Of a stretch of 64,000 nucleotides of DNA, positions 9,433 to 18,983 are shown piece by piece. Numbering within the stretch: the stretch's first letter is position 1; the number at the start of each line of letters is the position of its first letter. The notes beneath the pieces were generated by a model. That model saw only the letters and a program-made list of their open reading frames with translations. It was not told the origin of the DNA and did not search any database. Source of the stretch: Vagococcus vulneris (lineage in GTDB: Bacteria; Bacillota; Bacilli; Lactobacillales; Vagococcaceae); contig NZ_NGJS01000004.1 of NCBI RefSeq assembly GCF_003950515.1, positions 87,587 through 151,586 on the forward strand, in the 5' to 3' direction. The position numbers were made by a program, and so were the translations under genes.

Positions 9433-9470
9433 AAATTATCGTATAAGTTTATGTAGGGGAGAAGTTAAGT

Positions 9471-10607
9471 TTGAAAAAAGTTTTATTTGTAGCAACGGTT
9501 GTGAAAGGCCATATTGACGTTTTTCATATACCGTTTTTAGAGGAATTTAAAAAAAATGGTTGGGAAGTTCATGTAGCTGCAAAAAATAATTATGATAATG
9601 CAGAAGAATGTGTGATTCCTTTTTGCGATAAATTTTTTGACATCCCATTTGAGAGAAGTCCGCTTGGAAAAAATAATATTTCTAGTTATCAATTACTTAA
9701 AGGAATTATTCAAGAAGGAAATTATGAAATTATTCATTGTCATACGCCTGTTGGTGGGGCATTAACAAGACTAGTCGCTAAGAATTTGAAGAGCTTATCG
9801 TCAAAAATTATTTATACAGCGCACGGTTTTCATTTTTTTAAAGGGGCCCCATTAAAAAATTGGTTAATATTCTACCCAATCGAAAAATATTTATCAAAGT
9901 ATACAGATACATTAATAACTATTAATCAAGAGGACTATGATATTGCAAAAAAAAAATTTTATTGTCATGATGTTAAACTAGTTCCAGGTGTTGGGGTAGC
10001 TGGAAGTAAGTTTTATGAACTAAGTGACGAGAAAAAGCAAGAAATATTTAAATTAAACAATTTGGATAGAGACAAATTCTATTTAATTTACATTGCTGAA
10101 TTATCAAATCGTAAAAATCAAATGTTTTTACTAGAGGCGATGAAAAAATTGAAGGTTATTGATTCCAGTATTGTTTTATTACTTGTTGGTATGGGTGATA
10201 ATTATGAACTTTATAAAAAGTTTATTAAGCGTGAAAGGTTAGAAAGTAATGTAAAGCTGTTAGGCTATAGAAAAGATATTAATAATTTAATAAATATATC
10301 TGATATAGTTGTTTCAAGTTCGAAACAAGAAGGATTACCAGTCAATTTAATTGAGGGAATGACTGTTGGAAAACCACTTGTTGTTTCTGATGTTCGAGGA
10401 AATAGAGACTTGGTAATAAATAATGAAAATGGATTTACTTATAGGTTAAGTGAGCAAAAAGAATTTTTAAACTATATTCTTTTTTTACGCAGTGATAAAG
10501 AAAAATACAGAAAATTTCAATGTGAGAGTCAATCTTTAGCAACTAATTATAATTTAAACCATATCATGTGTGATATGAGAGGAATTTATTTTAAGCCCCG
10601 AAGTTAG
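9471..10607 (+). CDS. Glycosyltransferase family 4
   Basis: This is a 378-residue GT-B enzyme. The N-terminal half starts K-K-V-L-F-V-A-T-V-V-K-G-H and includes the HCHTPVGG and TAHGFHFFKG signatures of EpsD/CapM-like transferases. The C-terminal nucleotide-sugar domain has NRKNQ, a V-G-x-G-D loop and the E-x7-E region QEGLPVNLIEG. The start is TTG 9471 with AGGGGAG upstream; no better start lies nearby. It most likely adds the second sugar of the lipid-linked repeat unit. Donor and linkage cannot be inferred. Confidence 0.88.
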   Translation: MKKVLFVATVVKGHIDVFHIPFLEEFKKNGWEVHVAAKNNYDNAEECVIPFCDKFFDIPFERSPLGKNNISSYQLLKGIIQEGNYEIIHCHTPVGGALTRLVAKNLKSLSSKIIYTAHGFHFFKGAPLKNWLIFYPIEKYLSKYTDTLITINQEDYDIAKKKFYCHDVKLVPGVGVAGSKFYELSDEKKQEIFKLNNLDRDKFYLIYIAELSNRKNQMFLLEAMKKLKVIDSSIVLLLVGMGDNYELYKKFIKRERLESNVKLLGYRKDINNLINISDIVVSSSKQEGLPVNLIEGMTVGKPLVVSDVRGNRDLVINNENGFTYRLSEQKEFLNYILFLRSDKEKYRKFQCESQSLATNYNLNHIMCDMRGIYFKPRS

Positions 10608-10644
10608 GAAAATTGATCTATTTGTTATTAGACAGGAGAAATTT

Positions 10645-11646
10645 ATGAAGGTAATGCATCTTTTATATAGTAATTGTTTTGGTGGAGCTGAAAAAGTGGC
10701 GATGGATTTAATGACTATTTCTAATCCATTTGTAAAGAGTATCTATGTTTCTAAGGAAGGAAAGATCTCTGAGCACCTTAAGTCAAGAGGATTAGAATAT
10801 CATTTAGTAGACAAATTTAATTATTTTGAATTAAAAAATATTGTAAAAAGAAATAAAATAGATGTTATTCACGCACATGATTTTAAAGCAAGTATTATGG
10901 CAAATCTACTCGGTGTTAAAGTTATTTCTCATATACATCAAGAGCCAAAGTGGATTAATAAAATGAATTTAAATAATTTTTTATATGGGATAAATACTAT
11001 TTTTTTTTCACATATTGTTGTTACATCAAACAATTTAGTAAAGCAACTAAATTACACCAACAAAGTAGTTCTTTTAAATAACTTTGTTGACGTACCGGAT
11101 GAATTTTACTCTACTGATAGAAAAATGAAAAGATTTGATTTTATTTTTGTTGGAAGATTGGAAAAAGAAAAAAATCCTATGGGATTTGTCGATTTTGTTC
11201 AACAAATGAATAACTATGGAAATTTCAGTGCAGCAATAGTTGGAGATGGGACCGAAAAGAATACTATCGAATCATATATAAAAAAATATCATCTTGATAT
11301 TAAACTATTCGGATTTCAGAAAAATCCGTATGTATTAATGAGTAAATCTAATTTCTTAGTGAACACTTCTGAACGTGAAGGTTTCGGACTAGTAATTATA
11401 GAAGCAATGCAAATGGGGGTACCAGTAATTAGTGGTTCAAATATTGGTGGTGTTTCTACATATTTTAATGCAAGTAATCATATAAATATAGAGTTTCCTG
11501 AAGAGTCCTTTGCAAAAAAAATCAAAAATATTATTAATAATGATAACTTGTATGGTTCTTTATCAAAGAATTCATATGATTTAGGTGTGTCTTTTAAGGA
11601 TACAGAAAAAATTTATAGAACATTGTTTGAGGTGTACAATGACTAA
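10645..11646 (+). CDS. Glycosyltransferase family 4
   Basis: This is a 333-residue GT-B glycosyltransferase. The N-terminus KVMHLLYSNCFGGAEK is the acceptor-side glycine-rich loop. The middle has a VIHAHDFKA strand, and the C-terminal domain has FVGRLEKEKNP, VGDG and EREGFGLVIIEAMQMG, with the E-x7-E pair. The protein is likely cytoplasmic at the membrane, extending the lipid-linked oligosaccharide. The ribosome site is CAGGAGA. The last 8 bases overlap the start of the polymerase gene, indicating a tight operon. The region is very A+T-rich. Confidence 0.88.
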   Translation: MKVMHLLYSNCFGGAEKVAMDLMTISNPFVKSIYVSKEGKISEHLKSRGLEYHLVDKFNYFELKNIVKRNKIDVIHAHDFKASIMANLLGVKVISHIHQEPKWINKMNLNNFLYGINTIFFSHIVVTSNNLVKQLNYTNKVVLLNNFVDVPDEFYSTDRKMKRFDFIFVGRLEKEKNPMGFVDFVQQMNNYGNFSAAIVGDGTEKNTIESYIKKYHLDIKLFGFQKNPYVLMSKSNFLVNTSEREGFGLVIIEAMQMGVPVISGSNIGGVSTYFNASNHINIEFPEESFAKKIKNIINNDNLYGSLSKNSYDLGVSFKDTEKIYRTLFEVYND

Positions 11647-12925
11647 AAAAATATCTTATTTTCGACTTTTTATCTATTTTTTTGTTATGTTTTATTTACT
11701 TTATATGCCTGAGCTATTTCAACTTTTTGGATTACCAATTCGAAGTCAATTAGTAGTAATTTTTATTGATTTTGTCATAGCTTTTAGAATTTTATTTCGT
11801 CTATCTTTAAATAGAAAAACATATTTTGAATGGGATAGGAATTCTAGTTTTTTGATTTTTGGTATTTTGTTATCAGCATTATATTTTTCATTTGTTGCAC
11901 TTATAAATGGATACAATCCACGTATTCTTCAAAATTTATTTATTATTTTTCAGTTATTACCAATACTTTATTTTCTTTCTAGATTAAGCCTTTTTCAGTT
12001 TAAAATGAAAGATAAGTTTACATTTATTTTTAATATAATTTTATTTCAATGTTGCACCAATATTTTGATGTTGTTTATACCTAGTTTAAAATCAATAGCA
12101 CTGCAATTATATTATATGGGTAGACCTGAGAATATTTTTATTTCTTCAATGCGTATATATGGTATTAGTAACGATTATACTTTCTTTACTCCAATTTTCC
12201 ATGGTTTAATGATGGGGATAGCTTTATATCTTTGTTTATTTGAGAAATCGTATAAATTTCTTATTTATATACCATTTTTATTAATTACTACACTACTAAA
12301 TGGGCGTACAGGTTTGTTTTTAGGTATCTTATTGATGATAATAGTACTTGTTTTTTATTCATCTTTAAAAATTCAAAATCAATTGAAGTCCATTTTAATA
12401 CTAGCTATAATGGTCGTTTTATTGTCTTTTACAGTTTGGATAGTTAAAATATACAATAATGAAACTTATTTATGGTTTATGGGATCAATTATGGATTTTC
12501 GTACTTATATAATATACGGAGAGAAGACGGGGAATTTTAGCATCTTATCTGACATGATAACTCTTCCTAAAGGAATTCACTTGTTATTTGGAAGTGGATA
12601 CCGTGTATACAGAGAGATAAATGGTATAAGTAATTCTGATATAGGGTTTATCAATGACTTATTTATGGGTGGTTTGATGTATTGCAGTATTTTATACGGA
12701 ACGTATTTTCTTTTTATTTTCAGATATAAAAATTCAAGCCTAGCATCAATAAAAAAAATTTTAATTAGCACAATGTTGATAACCACATTTGTTATTTCAA
12801 ATTTTAAGGGTGAAGCATCTAGAGGTGGTTTGATAATTATTGGTATTATTTTATGTAAAAAATTAATTGATGATGTAGTCGATTCGGAGGAAACAAATGA
12901 TAAGTGTAATCATCCCAATATATAA
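11639..12925 (+). CDS. Wzy-type O-antigen/capsule polymerase
   Basis: The 428-residue protein is almost entirely hydrophobic, with about ten predicted membrane segments and a larger extracytoplasmic loop near residues 280-345, the usual plan of Wzy polymerases. Sequence identity between such proteins is low, so the call rests on topology and context. It lies between glycosyltransferase genes and a Wzx-type flippase, in a locus with a CpsC-like co-polymerase. ATG 11639 was chosen over an upstream frame extension because it overlaps the preceding gene by 8 bases and begins a typical M-T-K-K N-terminus. It would polymerise repeat units on the outer face of the membrane. Confidence 0.78.
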   Translation: MTKKISYFRLFIYFFVMFYLLYMPELFQLFGLPIRSQLVVIFIDFVIAFRILFRLSLNRKTYFEWDRNSSFLIFGILLSALYFSFVALINGYNPRILQNLFIIFQLLPILYFLSRLSLFQFKMKDKFTFIFNIILFQCCTNILMLFIPSLKSIALQLYYMGRPENIFISSMRIYGISNDYTFFTPIFHGLMMGIALYLCLFEKSYKFLIYIPFLLITTLLNGRTGLFLGILLMIIVLVFYSSLKIQNQLKSILILAIMVVLLSFTVWIVKIYNNETYLWFMGSIMDFRTYIIYGEKTGNFSILSDMITLPKGIHLLFGSGYRVYREINGISNSDIGFINDLFMGGLMYCSILYGTYFLFIFRYKNSSLASIKKILISTMLITTFVISNFKGEASRGGLIIIGIILCKKLIDDVVDSEETNDKCNHPNI

Positions 12926-13868
12926 TGAAGACGAAGATTCTTTAAGGGATTCAATAAGTTCTATATTAAACCAAAGTATTAAAGAATTGGAATTAATACT
13001 AATATTAGACAATCCAGATTTTAAATTAGGTAAGCAGGTAATGTTGGAATTTTCAGAACTAGATAAGAGAGTTAAACTTATATTTAATGATGAAAATCTT
13101 GGGGTAGCTTTGAGTTTAAATCGTGGAATTGAAATTGCTAAATACAAATATATTGCACGACTGGATGCAGATGATATTTCAGTTAGCGATAGATTGGAGA
13201 AACAGATTTCGTATTTAGAAAAGCATCAACATATTTCAATGTTATCAGCAAATTGCATTTTAATTGATGATGAGGGACTAGAGATTGGTAAAAAGAGTAC
13301 AATACCAACTAATCCAAAAGTAATAAAAAAATTATTACCTGTCGGATCAACCATAATCCATTCAAGTGTTGTTTACAGAACAAAAGTAGTAAAGAGCTTA
13401 AATGGTTATCGAAAGTTACTTAGTTGTCAGGATTATGATTTATGGTTAAGAATGGTTGATGAAAATTATGAGATAGCTTCGTTAAATGAGTATTTAGTAA
13501 AATATCGAATTAGATCCAATAGTATCACTGGTAGTCAATCACTTAGATTGTTATATACCGAGAGATATGTGCGAAAATTGCATAAAGAAAGATTAAATAA
13601 TAAAACTGATAGTTATTCATTTAAAAATTATATGGAATATTTAGATAGACATGACTTCTTTGATAAAAACAAACAAGCGAAGTATACAAATGCTAGTAAT
13701 CTCTTAAATAACGGTATTGAACATATAAAGAATAAAAGATTTATGATGGGTGCGAAAAATGTATTAAGAAGTCATTTTAAGGACTTTCGAATTGTAATAA
13801 GAGAGTTTAACATTATAAGGTATCTTATTTACAAATTATATCTTAGTATAAGATATAGGAGTGAGTAG
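12897..13868 (+). CDS. Glycosyltransferase family 2
   Basis: This is a 323-residue GT-A enzyme with the classic start ISVIIPIYNEDED, a RLDADD metal-binding DxD and the CQDYDLWLR motif in the acceptor domain. The C-terminal third is basic and probably membrane-associated. It starts 29 bases inside the end of the polymerase gene, with GGAGGA just upstream, so translation is coupled. It probably adds a further sugar to the repeat unit. The sugar is not predictable from sequence. Confidence 0.9.
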   Translation: MISVIIPIYNEDEDSLRDSISSILNQSIKELELILILDNPDFKLGKQVMLEFSELDKRVKLIFNDENLGVALSLNRGIEIAKYKYIARLDADDISVSDRLEKQISYLEKHQHISMLSANCILIDDEGLEIGKKSTIPTNPKVIKKLLPVGSTIIHSSVVYRTKVVKSLNGYRKLLSCQDYDLWLRMVDENYEIASLNEYLVKYRIRSNSITGSQSLRLLYTERYVRKLHKERLNNKTDSYSFKNYMEYLDRHDFFDKNKQAKYTNASNLLNNGIEHIKNKRFMMGAKNVLRSHFKDFRIVIREFNIIRYLIYKLYLSIRYRSE

Positions 13869-13871
13869 TTA

Positions 13872-15287
13872 ATGAATAAAAGAGTCTTAATTAATTTCTC
13901 ATATCAAGCATTATATCAATTAACATTGATTATTCTACCTATAATAACAATTCCAGTTGTTTCTCATGCTCTAGGCGCACACGGAATAGGAACTTACAAT
14001 TATATTACTTCTATAGTATCTTACTTTGTTCTTTGTGCAGGTTTGGGTCTAGCTAATTATGGAATTAGGGAAGTAGCTTCAACAAAAAATGATAAGTCAG
14101 AATTATCTAATGTTTTTTGGAGCCTCGAGATATTCAATGTAATTATTGCAGTTTGTATGATTATTTTATATTTTATCTTTATATCATTTACTCAAAATAA
14201 ACAACTGTTTATTATATCCTCCCTTCCATTAATAGCAACGTTATTTGATATCTCTTGGTTTTATTATGGTATTCAAGATTTTAAACATATTACAATTATT
14301 AATATTTTTATAAAAATAGTTTCTTTTATATTAATTTTGATATTTATTAATAACTCTAGCGATTTGAATATTTACTTCTTAATTCAAGGATTAAGTATTT
14401 TGTTATCTAATTTAGCACTTTGGATTTTTTTACACAATAAAATATCGTTTGTTAAACCGAGTTTAACAAATATTTTTAGTCATTTTAAACCGGCAATGTC
14501 ATTTTTTATCGGAAAAGCATCAATAACTATTTATACGACATTAAACAAGACCCTTTTGGGAATCCTATCTACAGTTACGGCAGTCGGAATTTATACGAAT
14601 TCCTTACAATTGGTTCTTATATTTACAACGCTTATCGGAACAGTTGATACGGTATTAATGCCTCATATGACAAGCCTATATAGTGATAATAATGAAAAAC
14701 AAATGATAAAAGTTATGGAAAAAATGGTTGATTTACAATTATTTTTTTCTATTCCAATAATGTTTGGAATTATTCTTGTAAATCCTAAAATGATATTATG
14801 GTTTTTCGGAGAAGATTTTAACTATTTAAGGTATACGGTACCTGTTCTTTCTCCGTTAGTTATTATTATGCCACTTGGAATTTCAATTGTTCGTCAATAT
14901 TTGATGCCGAAAAATATGATTAAAAATTTTAATTATTCCGTTTTAGCTTCAGCTTGTATAGGTTTAATTACGAATTTAATTTTGATACCAAAGATAGGTA
15001 TTTGGGGAGCCATAGTGGCTACAATTTTATCGGAATGTGTTGTAACTATAATAAGATTAAGAGATCTACTAAAATATTCAAATTTCAAGTTGAATTTAAA
15101 AGATATTTTAATATATGTTTTTTGTTCAATCGTGATGTTTATTGGAGCTTTTGTTATATCGATTAATCTTTCTTCAAACGTATGGACTACTTTAATACAA
15201 GGTGTTGTTGGATTAGTCATATATTTGATTTTAACAAGTATTTTTAAATCTAATAAAATTTATATGATTCTAAAAAATGTAAGGTAG
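13872..15287 (+). CDS. Wzx-type polysaccharide flippase (MATE/MOP superfamily)
   Basis: This 471-residue polytopic protein has about 12-14 membrane segments. The opening region, with [18 protein letters not shown], is typical of Wzx/RfbX repeat-unit flippases, and a late [13 protein letters not shown] stretch supports the same family. It translocates undecaprenyl-linked repeat units to the outer face, where the Wzy-type protein encoded two genes upstream polymerises them. The ribosome site GGAGTGAG precedes ATG 13872, three bases after the previous stop. It is A+T-rich like its neighbours. Confidence 0.92.
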   Translation: MNKRVLINFSYQALYQLTLIILPIITIPVVSHALGAHGIGTYNYITSIVSYFVLCAGLGLANYGIREVASTKNDKSELSNVFWSLEIFNVIIAVCMIILYFIFISFTQNKQLFIISSLPLIATLFDISWFYYGIQDFKHITIINIFIKIVSFILILIFINNSSDLNIYFLIQGLSILLSNLALWIFLHNKISFVKPSLTNIFSHFKPAMSFFIGKASITIYTTLNKTLLGILSTVTAVGIYTNSLQLVLIFTTLIGTVDTVLMPHMTSLYSDNNEKQMIKVMEKMVDLQLFFSIPIMFGIILVNPKMILWFFGEDFNYLRYTVPVLSPLVIIMPLGISIVRQYLMPKNMIKNFNYSVLASACIGLITNLILIPKIGIWGAIVATILSECVVTIIRLRDLLKYSNFKLNLKDILIYVFCSIVMFIGAFVISINLSSNVWTTLIQGVVGLVIYLILTSIFKSNKIYMILKNVR

Positions 15288-15297
15288 TGAGGATATA

Positions 15298-16470
15298 GTG
15301 AAAATTTCTGTAATAGGTTTAGGGTATGTTGGTTTAGCTAATTCATTATTATTAGCAAAGAATGAGGATGTAATGGCGTATGATATAATGGAAGATAAAG
15401 TAGATCTTTTAAGGCAAGGTTTTTCTCCTATAGATGATGAATATATAATTGAGTTTTTAAAGAAAAAAAAATTAAAAATAAAATATTCGAAAAAATTCAA
15501 TGAAACAATAAATCATGGAGAATTTTGTATCGTAGCAACTCCAACAGATTATGATGAAAAAAGGAATTTCTTTGATACGTCTTCAGTTGAAGAAGTTATT
15601 AGTAAAGGTTTAAAAATAAATCCTAAAATAGTATTTATTATAAAATCAACTGTACCAGTAGGTTTTACTGAACAAATGCGAAAAAAATATACTACTGATA
15701 GAATTATTTTTTCTCCTGAATTTTTAAGAGAAGGCAAAGCTTTATATGATAATCTTTTCCCGTCAAGAATTATAGTCGGCGAAAAATCAAAAAGAGCAGA
15801 AGTATTTTCTGAGTTGTTAGCAAGAAATTCAGAAGTTAATTATAGTGATATTCCGGTATTATTAACGAATTCAACAGAGGCGGAGGCAATAAAATTATTT
15901 TCGAATACATATTTAGCTATGAGAGTTTCATACTTTAATGAACTAGACACTTATGCGGAAACTAGAGGACTAGATAGCAGACAAATTATTGAAGGTGTAG
16001 GTTTGGATCCGCGTATCGGGGCACATTATAATAATCCTTCTTTTGGTTATGGTGGGTATTGTCTGCCTAAAGATACTAAACAGTTATTAGCTAATTATAA
16101 TGATGTGCCTAACAATATTATTAAAGCAATTGTCGATTCGAATTCTACAAGAAAAGATTTTATTGCAGGGCAAATATTGATGAGGAATCCAAAGATTGTA
16201 GGCATTTTTAGATTGACTATGAAATCAAACTCTGATAATTTTAGATATTCATCAATACAAGGAATAATGAAACGTTTAAAGTCTAAGGGAATCGAAGTAG
16301 TCGTTTATGAACCTGCTCTAAATTCTGATAATTTTTTTAATTCGAAAGTAATAGAGGATATTAATGAATTTAAAAACATATCAGATGTTATTGTTGTAAA
16401 TCGATACGAAGACGAATTAAGTGATGTAAAAAATAAAATTTATACAAGAGATATATTCTTAAGAGATTAG
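15298..16470 (+). CDS. UDP-glucose 6-dehydrogenase (HasB-like)
   Basis: This 390-residue nucleotide-sugar dehydrogenase oxidises UDP-glucose to UDP-glucuronate with two NAD. The NAD-binding GLGYVGL opens the protein. [18 protein letters not shown] and the catalytic cysteine motif [15 protein letters not shown] match the streptococcal HasB/Ugd subgroup closely; the C-terminal NRYEDEL...YTRDIF also fits. The start is GTG 15298, behind GTGAGGA. The surface polymer should therefore contain glucuronic acid or a sugar derived from it. UDP-ManNAc dehydrogenase is a less likely alternative, despite wecB in the same locus. Confidence 0.92.
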   Translation: MKISVIGLGYVGLANSLLLAKNEDVMAYDIMEDKVDLLRQGFSPIDDEYIIEFLKKKKLKIKYSKKFNETINHGEFCIVATPTDYDEKRNFFDTSSVEEVISKGLKINPKIVFIIKSTVPVGFTEQMRKKYTTDRIIFSPEFLREGKALYDNLFPSRIIVGEKSKRAEVFSELLARNSEVNYSDIPVLLTNSTEAEAIKLFSNTYLAMRVSYFNELDTYAETRGLDSRQIIEGVGLDPRIGAHYNNPSFGYGGYCLPKDTKQLLANYNDVPNNIIKAIVDSNSTRKDFIAGQILMRNPKIVGIFRLTMKSNSDNFRYSSIQGIMKRLKSKGIEVVVYEPALNSDNFFNSKVIEDINEFKNISDVIVVNRYEDELSDVKNKIYTRDIFLRD

Positions 16471-16489
16471 AACGGGGTATGTAAATAAA

Positions 16490-17337
16490 ATGATTAAATC
16501 AAGAATTAAGACATTTATTAATAACTATTTCCCAGTTTTTAAAACAAAAGTAATTTATAACTCTAAAATGGAAAAAAATTAGATTTGAAAAATCCAGAGT
16601 GGTTTTCTGAGAAAATTAATTGGTTAAATCTATACTATTATAAAGATTATAAACCGGCAATTTATTTAGGAGACAAAATAGGTCTAAGGGAATTTATTGA
16701 AAGTAAAGAATTAGAAAAGTTTTTAGTTCCTTTAATTGGAACTTTTTATGATATTAATGATATCCAGTTTTTAGAGTTACCTAATCAATTTGTGGTGAAG
16801 AAATCAAATGCTTCAGGTATGAATATAATTGTTAAAGATAAATCTCAAATAGTGGAATCTAATTTAATGTCTCGGCTAAATAAATGGATGAAAACCGATT
16901 ATGGGTCTGTTTCTGGTGAGAAACATTATAGTAAAATGGAACCAAGAATTATGATTGAAGAGTATTTAGAAGACATTTGTAGAGAATATCAATTCTTTAT
17001 ATTTAATGGAAAAGTAAAAAGCATGGCAATTATAAATTTTGCTTTTAACGACTATTACGAAGAGGGCTTAATTACTTCAAAATCTATTGATGAGAAAATT
17101 AATATGGAAATTAAACAATTAGAATCATTTGAAATAAAAGAGTTACTAAATAAATTATGTGATATTGATTATTTGAAAGAAATACCATTCTTTAGATGTG
17201 ATCTAATTGAAACAAAAAGTGGAAAAATTTATATTGGTGAATTTACATTTACACCTGGTAATGGATTAAATACTTCAATGTCAAAAGAACAACAATTAGA
17301 ATGGGGTAAATACTTGAGATTACCCTTAGATGATTAA
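16490..17337 (+). pseudogene. TupA-like ATP-grasp family gene interrupted by a frameshift in an A7 run
   Basis: The main frame (to 17337) encodes about 250 residues of a TupA-like ATP-grasp protein: LKNPEWFSEKINW, FVVKKSNASG, MIEEYLED, and FRCDLIET near the C-terminus. Its only usable in-frame start is a TTG at 16585 without a ribosome site. Just upstream, ATG 16490 opens a 30-codon frame that ends at TAG 16580-16582 and would supply the missing N-terminus. The two frames join cleanly if one A is added to the A7 tract at 16572-16578, or by a -1 shift at A_AAA_AAT. The relatives I recall start about 30 residues before the LKNP motif. The gene may be inactive, phase-variable, rescued by slippage, or a sequencing error. 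It likely modifies the surface polymer. Confidence 0.8.
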
Positions 17338-17351
17338 CTAGAGGTGAAAAC

Positions 17352-17759
17352 ATGAGAAAAGTTATTACATATGGGACGTTTGATTTACTGCATTACGGTC
17401 ATATCAATCTATTACGTCGTGCTAAAGAGCAAGGTGATTACCTGATTGTTGCGTTGTCGACAGATGAATTCAATTGGGATCAAAAACAGAAGAAATGCTA
17501 TTTTGATTATGAAAAACGAAAGATGCTTTTAGAAGCTATCCGCTATGTCGATTTGGTTATTCCTGAAGAACGCTGGGATCAAAAGGTGACAGACGTCGAT
17601 GAGTTTAAGGTAGATGTGTTTGTAATGGGGGATGACTGGAAGGGTAAATTTGATTTTGTCAAAGACACGGGTGCTGAAGTAATCTATCTTGAGCGCACAC
17701 CAGAGATTTCAACTAGTCAGATCAAAAAAGACCTACATGAGAAAGACCATAAAAAATAA
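17352..17759 (+). CDS. tagD: Glycerol-3-phosphate cytidylyltransferase
   Basis: The 135-residue protein matches TagD length (about 130). It makes CDP-glycerol from CTP and sn-glycerol 3-phosphate for the glycerophosphotransferases at the left end of the window. Nucleotidyltransferase signatures are YGTFDLLHYGHINLL near the N-terminus, with the H-x-G-H pair, and a C-terminal RTPEISTSQIKK. RBS GAGGTG precedes the ATG. Its composition is less A+T-rich than the preceding block and resembles the genes before 8.8 kb, so it looks like the right-hand conserved flank of the variable block. Confidence 0.95.
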   Translation: MRKVITYGTFDLLHYGHINLLRRAKEQGDYLIVALSTDEFNWDQKQKKCYFDYEKRKMLLEAIRYVDLVIPEERWDQKVTDVDEFKVDVFVMGDDWKGKFDFVKDTGAEVIYLERTPEISTSQIKKDLHEKDHKK

Positions 17760-17763
17760 TTTT

Positions 17764-17795
17764 AAAAGCAAGCGGTTGTCCGTTTGCTTTTTTTT
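17764..17795 (+). terminator. Rho-independent terminator after tagD
   Basis: A 10-bp stem (17766-17775 with 17780-17789, one G-U pair) with a TTGT loop is followed by an eight-T run. It ends the polysaccharide locus. Confidence 0.88.
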
Positions 17796-18020
17796 CTTTT
17801 TATAAAATTTATTTTTTGTTATTTAATTAATTTCATTTTGTTATGTACATTTGTTAATCACTAATTAAAATGTTTTACATTTCTTTTTTATAAATAAATG
17901 TCCGATAAAAATGTATAAAAGACAAACTTGTTTTTATTTTTTGTTATTTTATGAATTATGTAACTAAATAAACTGTTTTACCTGTTGAATTTTTTAAAAA
18001 AAAGAGGTAAGATACTTTTG

Positions 18021-18049
18021 TTGTATTAACTCGTTATTTGTTTTATAAT
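18021..18049 (+). promoter_or_regulatory. Possible promoter for a non-coding transcript
   Basis: TTGTAT at 18021-18026 and a perfect TATAAT at 18044-18049 are separated by 17 bases. No gene starts downstream before the strong terminator at 18202-18237. Confidence 0.45.
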
Positions 18050-18055
18050 TAAACA

Positions 18056-18237
18056 TAATATTCTTGTGAGTTAGTATGTTTAGAGTATTCGGGGGATGCC
18101 TAATTGTCAATGGTTAGTTATCTATTGATTTTAATAGATAAAAAAATCGTCTCAAGTATTAATATGAAGGGGAGTTAGTACTTGTTATTCATTTGACACA
18201 TAAAAACACCACTGCAACTATGCAGTGGTGTTTTTTG
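18056..18237 (+). ncRNA. Candidate small RNA of about 180 nt (unnamed)
   Basis: The stretch 17796-18201 has no credible ORF: the best start, ATG 18096 behind GGGGG, gives only 10 codons. It does have a TATAAT promoter at its left and a perfect terminator at its right. Inside is a hairpin TATCTATT/AATAGATA near 18119-18140. The sequence between 17800 and 18020 is simply very A+T-rich and I see nothing else in it. No known RNA family was recognised, so this is an inference from promoter plus terminator only. Confidence 0.3.
18202..18237. terminator. Strong bidirectional terminator
   Basis: A perfect 12-bp stem (18205-18216 with 18221-18232) and ACTA loop are flanked by A-run and T-run. It serves the rightward candidate transcript and the leftward gene that ends at 18238. 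Confidence 0.88.
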
Positions 18238-18582
18238 TTATTTGTCTAATAAGGGGGCTAATACATCAGGTAATGTTGTCTTTTCATGGAGTGCGACAAA
18301 TTCTGGTTGTCCGTCTGTCAATGTTTTGTTATGGGGACCGAAAAACTGTTTTAAAAGCATCGCTAGTTCATGGTTAAAGGTGCTGATGTTCTCAGGTCCA
18401 CAGCTCATTAAGAGTTCGTTATCCTCATTAAAAACGGCACAGGCGGCAAGTTGGATATGATCGGACACTAAATCAAACATGTCGGCATTGTGATGTAGGG
18501 CGTATATTTTATAGATAATCAGTGTGTGCTGGTTATTTGATTTGCTTGTTTTGATACTGATAAAGTTTTTGTTTGTTGTCAT
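18238..18582 (-). CDS. Hypothetical protein, 114 aa
   Basis: I do not recognise this family. The product is a soluble-looking protein with no signal peptide or membrane segment. It has a hydrophilic N-terminus (M-T-T-N-K-N-F-I-S-I-K), a central V-S-D-H-I-Q-L-A-A-C-A-V-F patch and a single DNELLMSCGPEN loop that could be a small beta-sheet domain. It is read leftward, with AAAAGG upstream, and ends in a strong terminator. A separate terminator (18673-18708) divides it from the sigma/DUF1659/DUF2922 operon upstream, so it is probably its own transcript. The frame has normal codon use and is likely real. Confidence 0.6.
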   Translation of the reverse strand: MTTNKNFISIKTSKSNNQHTLIIYKIYALHHNADMFDLVSDHIQLAACAVFNEDNELLMSCGPENISTFNHELAMLLKQFFGPHNKTLTDGQPEFVALHEKTTLPDVLAPLLDK

Positions 18583-18672
18583 GGTCTCAACCTTTTCTCT
18601 TTTTAATACTTATCCTATTATATACTACACAATTGATTATTTCATTTTTTTTGATTGTATTGGTTAAAAGCC

Positions 18673-18708
18673 AAACACCCAATCAGCCGCTGCTGATCGG
18701 GTGTTTTT
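18673..18708. terminator. Bidirectional terminator downstream of the DUF2922 gene
   Basis: A 14-bp stem with one mismatch (AACACCC..ATCAGC with GCTGAT..GGGTGTT) and a CGCT loop has T-rich flanks on both strands. Confidence 0.8.
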
Positions 18709-18747
18709 ATCGTTAGGAAAAAGAATAATTCTTAATGAAGTTTTGTT

Positions 18748-18960
18748 TTAAAAAATATCTGTGATGATGGTTTCGGTATAGTGAGCTGATTTTGGTTCTT
18801 GATAGAGTGCGACATTATCTTTGGCAAAGATATTTAAGGCGGAGATGTCATCCATTGCTTTTTTTACTGTCTCTGCGGTTAAGTCTTCTTTAGCGATAGT
18901 TGGTTTTATAGAGGCTTGTTTGCCACTGCTTGTTTTAAAGGTCATTGTCAGTTTTTTCAT
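18748..18960 (-). CDS. DUF2922 family protein
   Basis: This 70-residue protein has the DUF2922 pattern: KKLTMTFKTSSGK at the start, a central EDLTAETVKKAMD and a C-terminal ETIITDI strand. The family's function is unknown. Members are commonly encoded next to DUF1659 proteins in Firmicutes, as here. It is the last gene of a leftward operon headed by a ComX-like sigma factor, followed by a terminator. It could be co-regulated with competence or DNA uptake, but that is only context. Confidence 0.82.
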   Translation of the reverse strand: MKKLTMTFKTSSGKQASIKPTIAKEDLTAETVKKAMDDISALNIFAKDNVALYQEPKSAHYTETIITDIF

Positions 18961-18983
18961 GGGTTTCTACCTGCTTTCTTTTA

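Noticed and set aside
16479..16484. Start-stop ATG-TAA just before the TupA-like gene
   Set aside because: It is a two-codon chance sequence between the AGAACGGGG site and ATG 16490; nothing shows it is translated.
18119..18140. TATCTATT/AATAGATA hairpin as a terminator
   Set aside because: It is followed by an A-run on the plus strand, and on the minus strand no T-run follows the stem.
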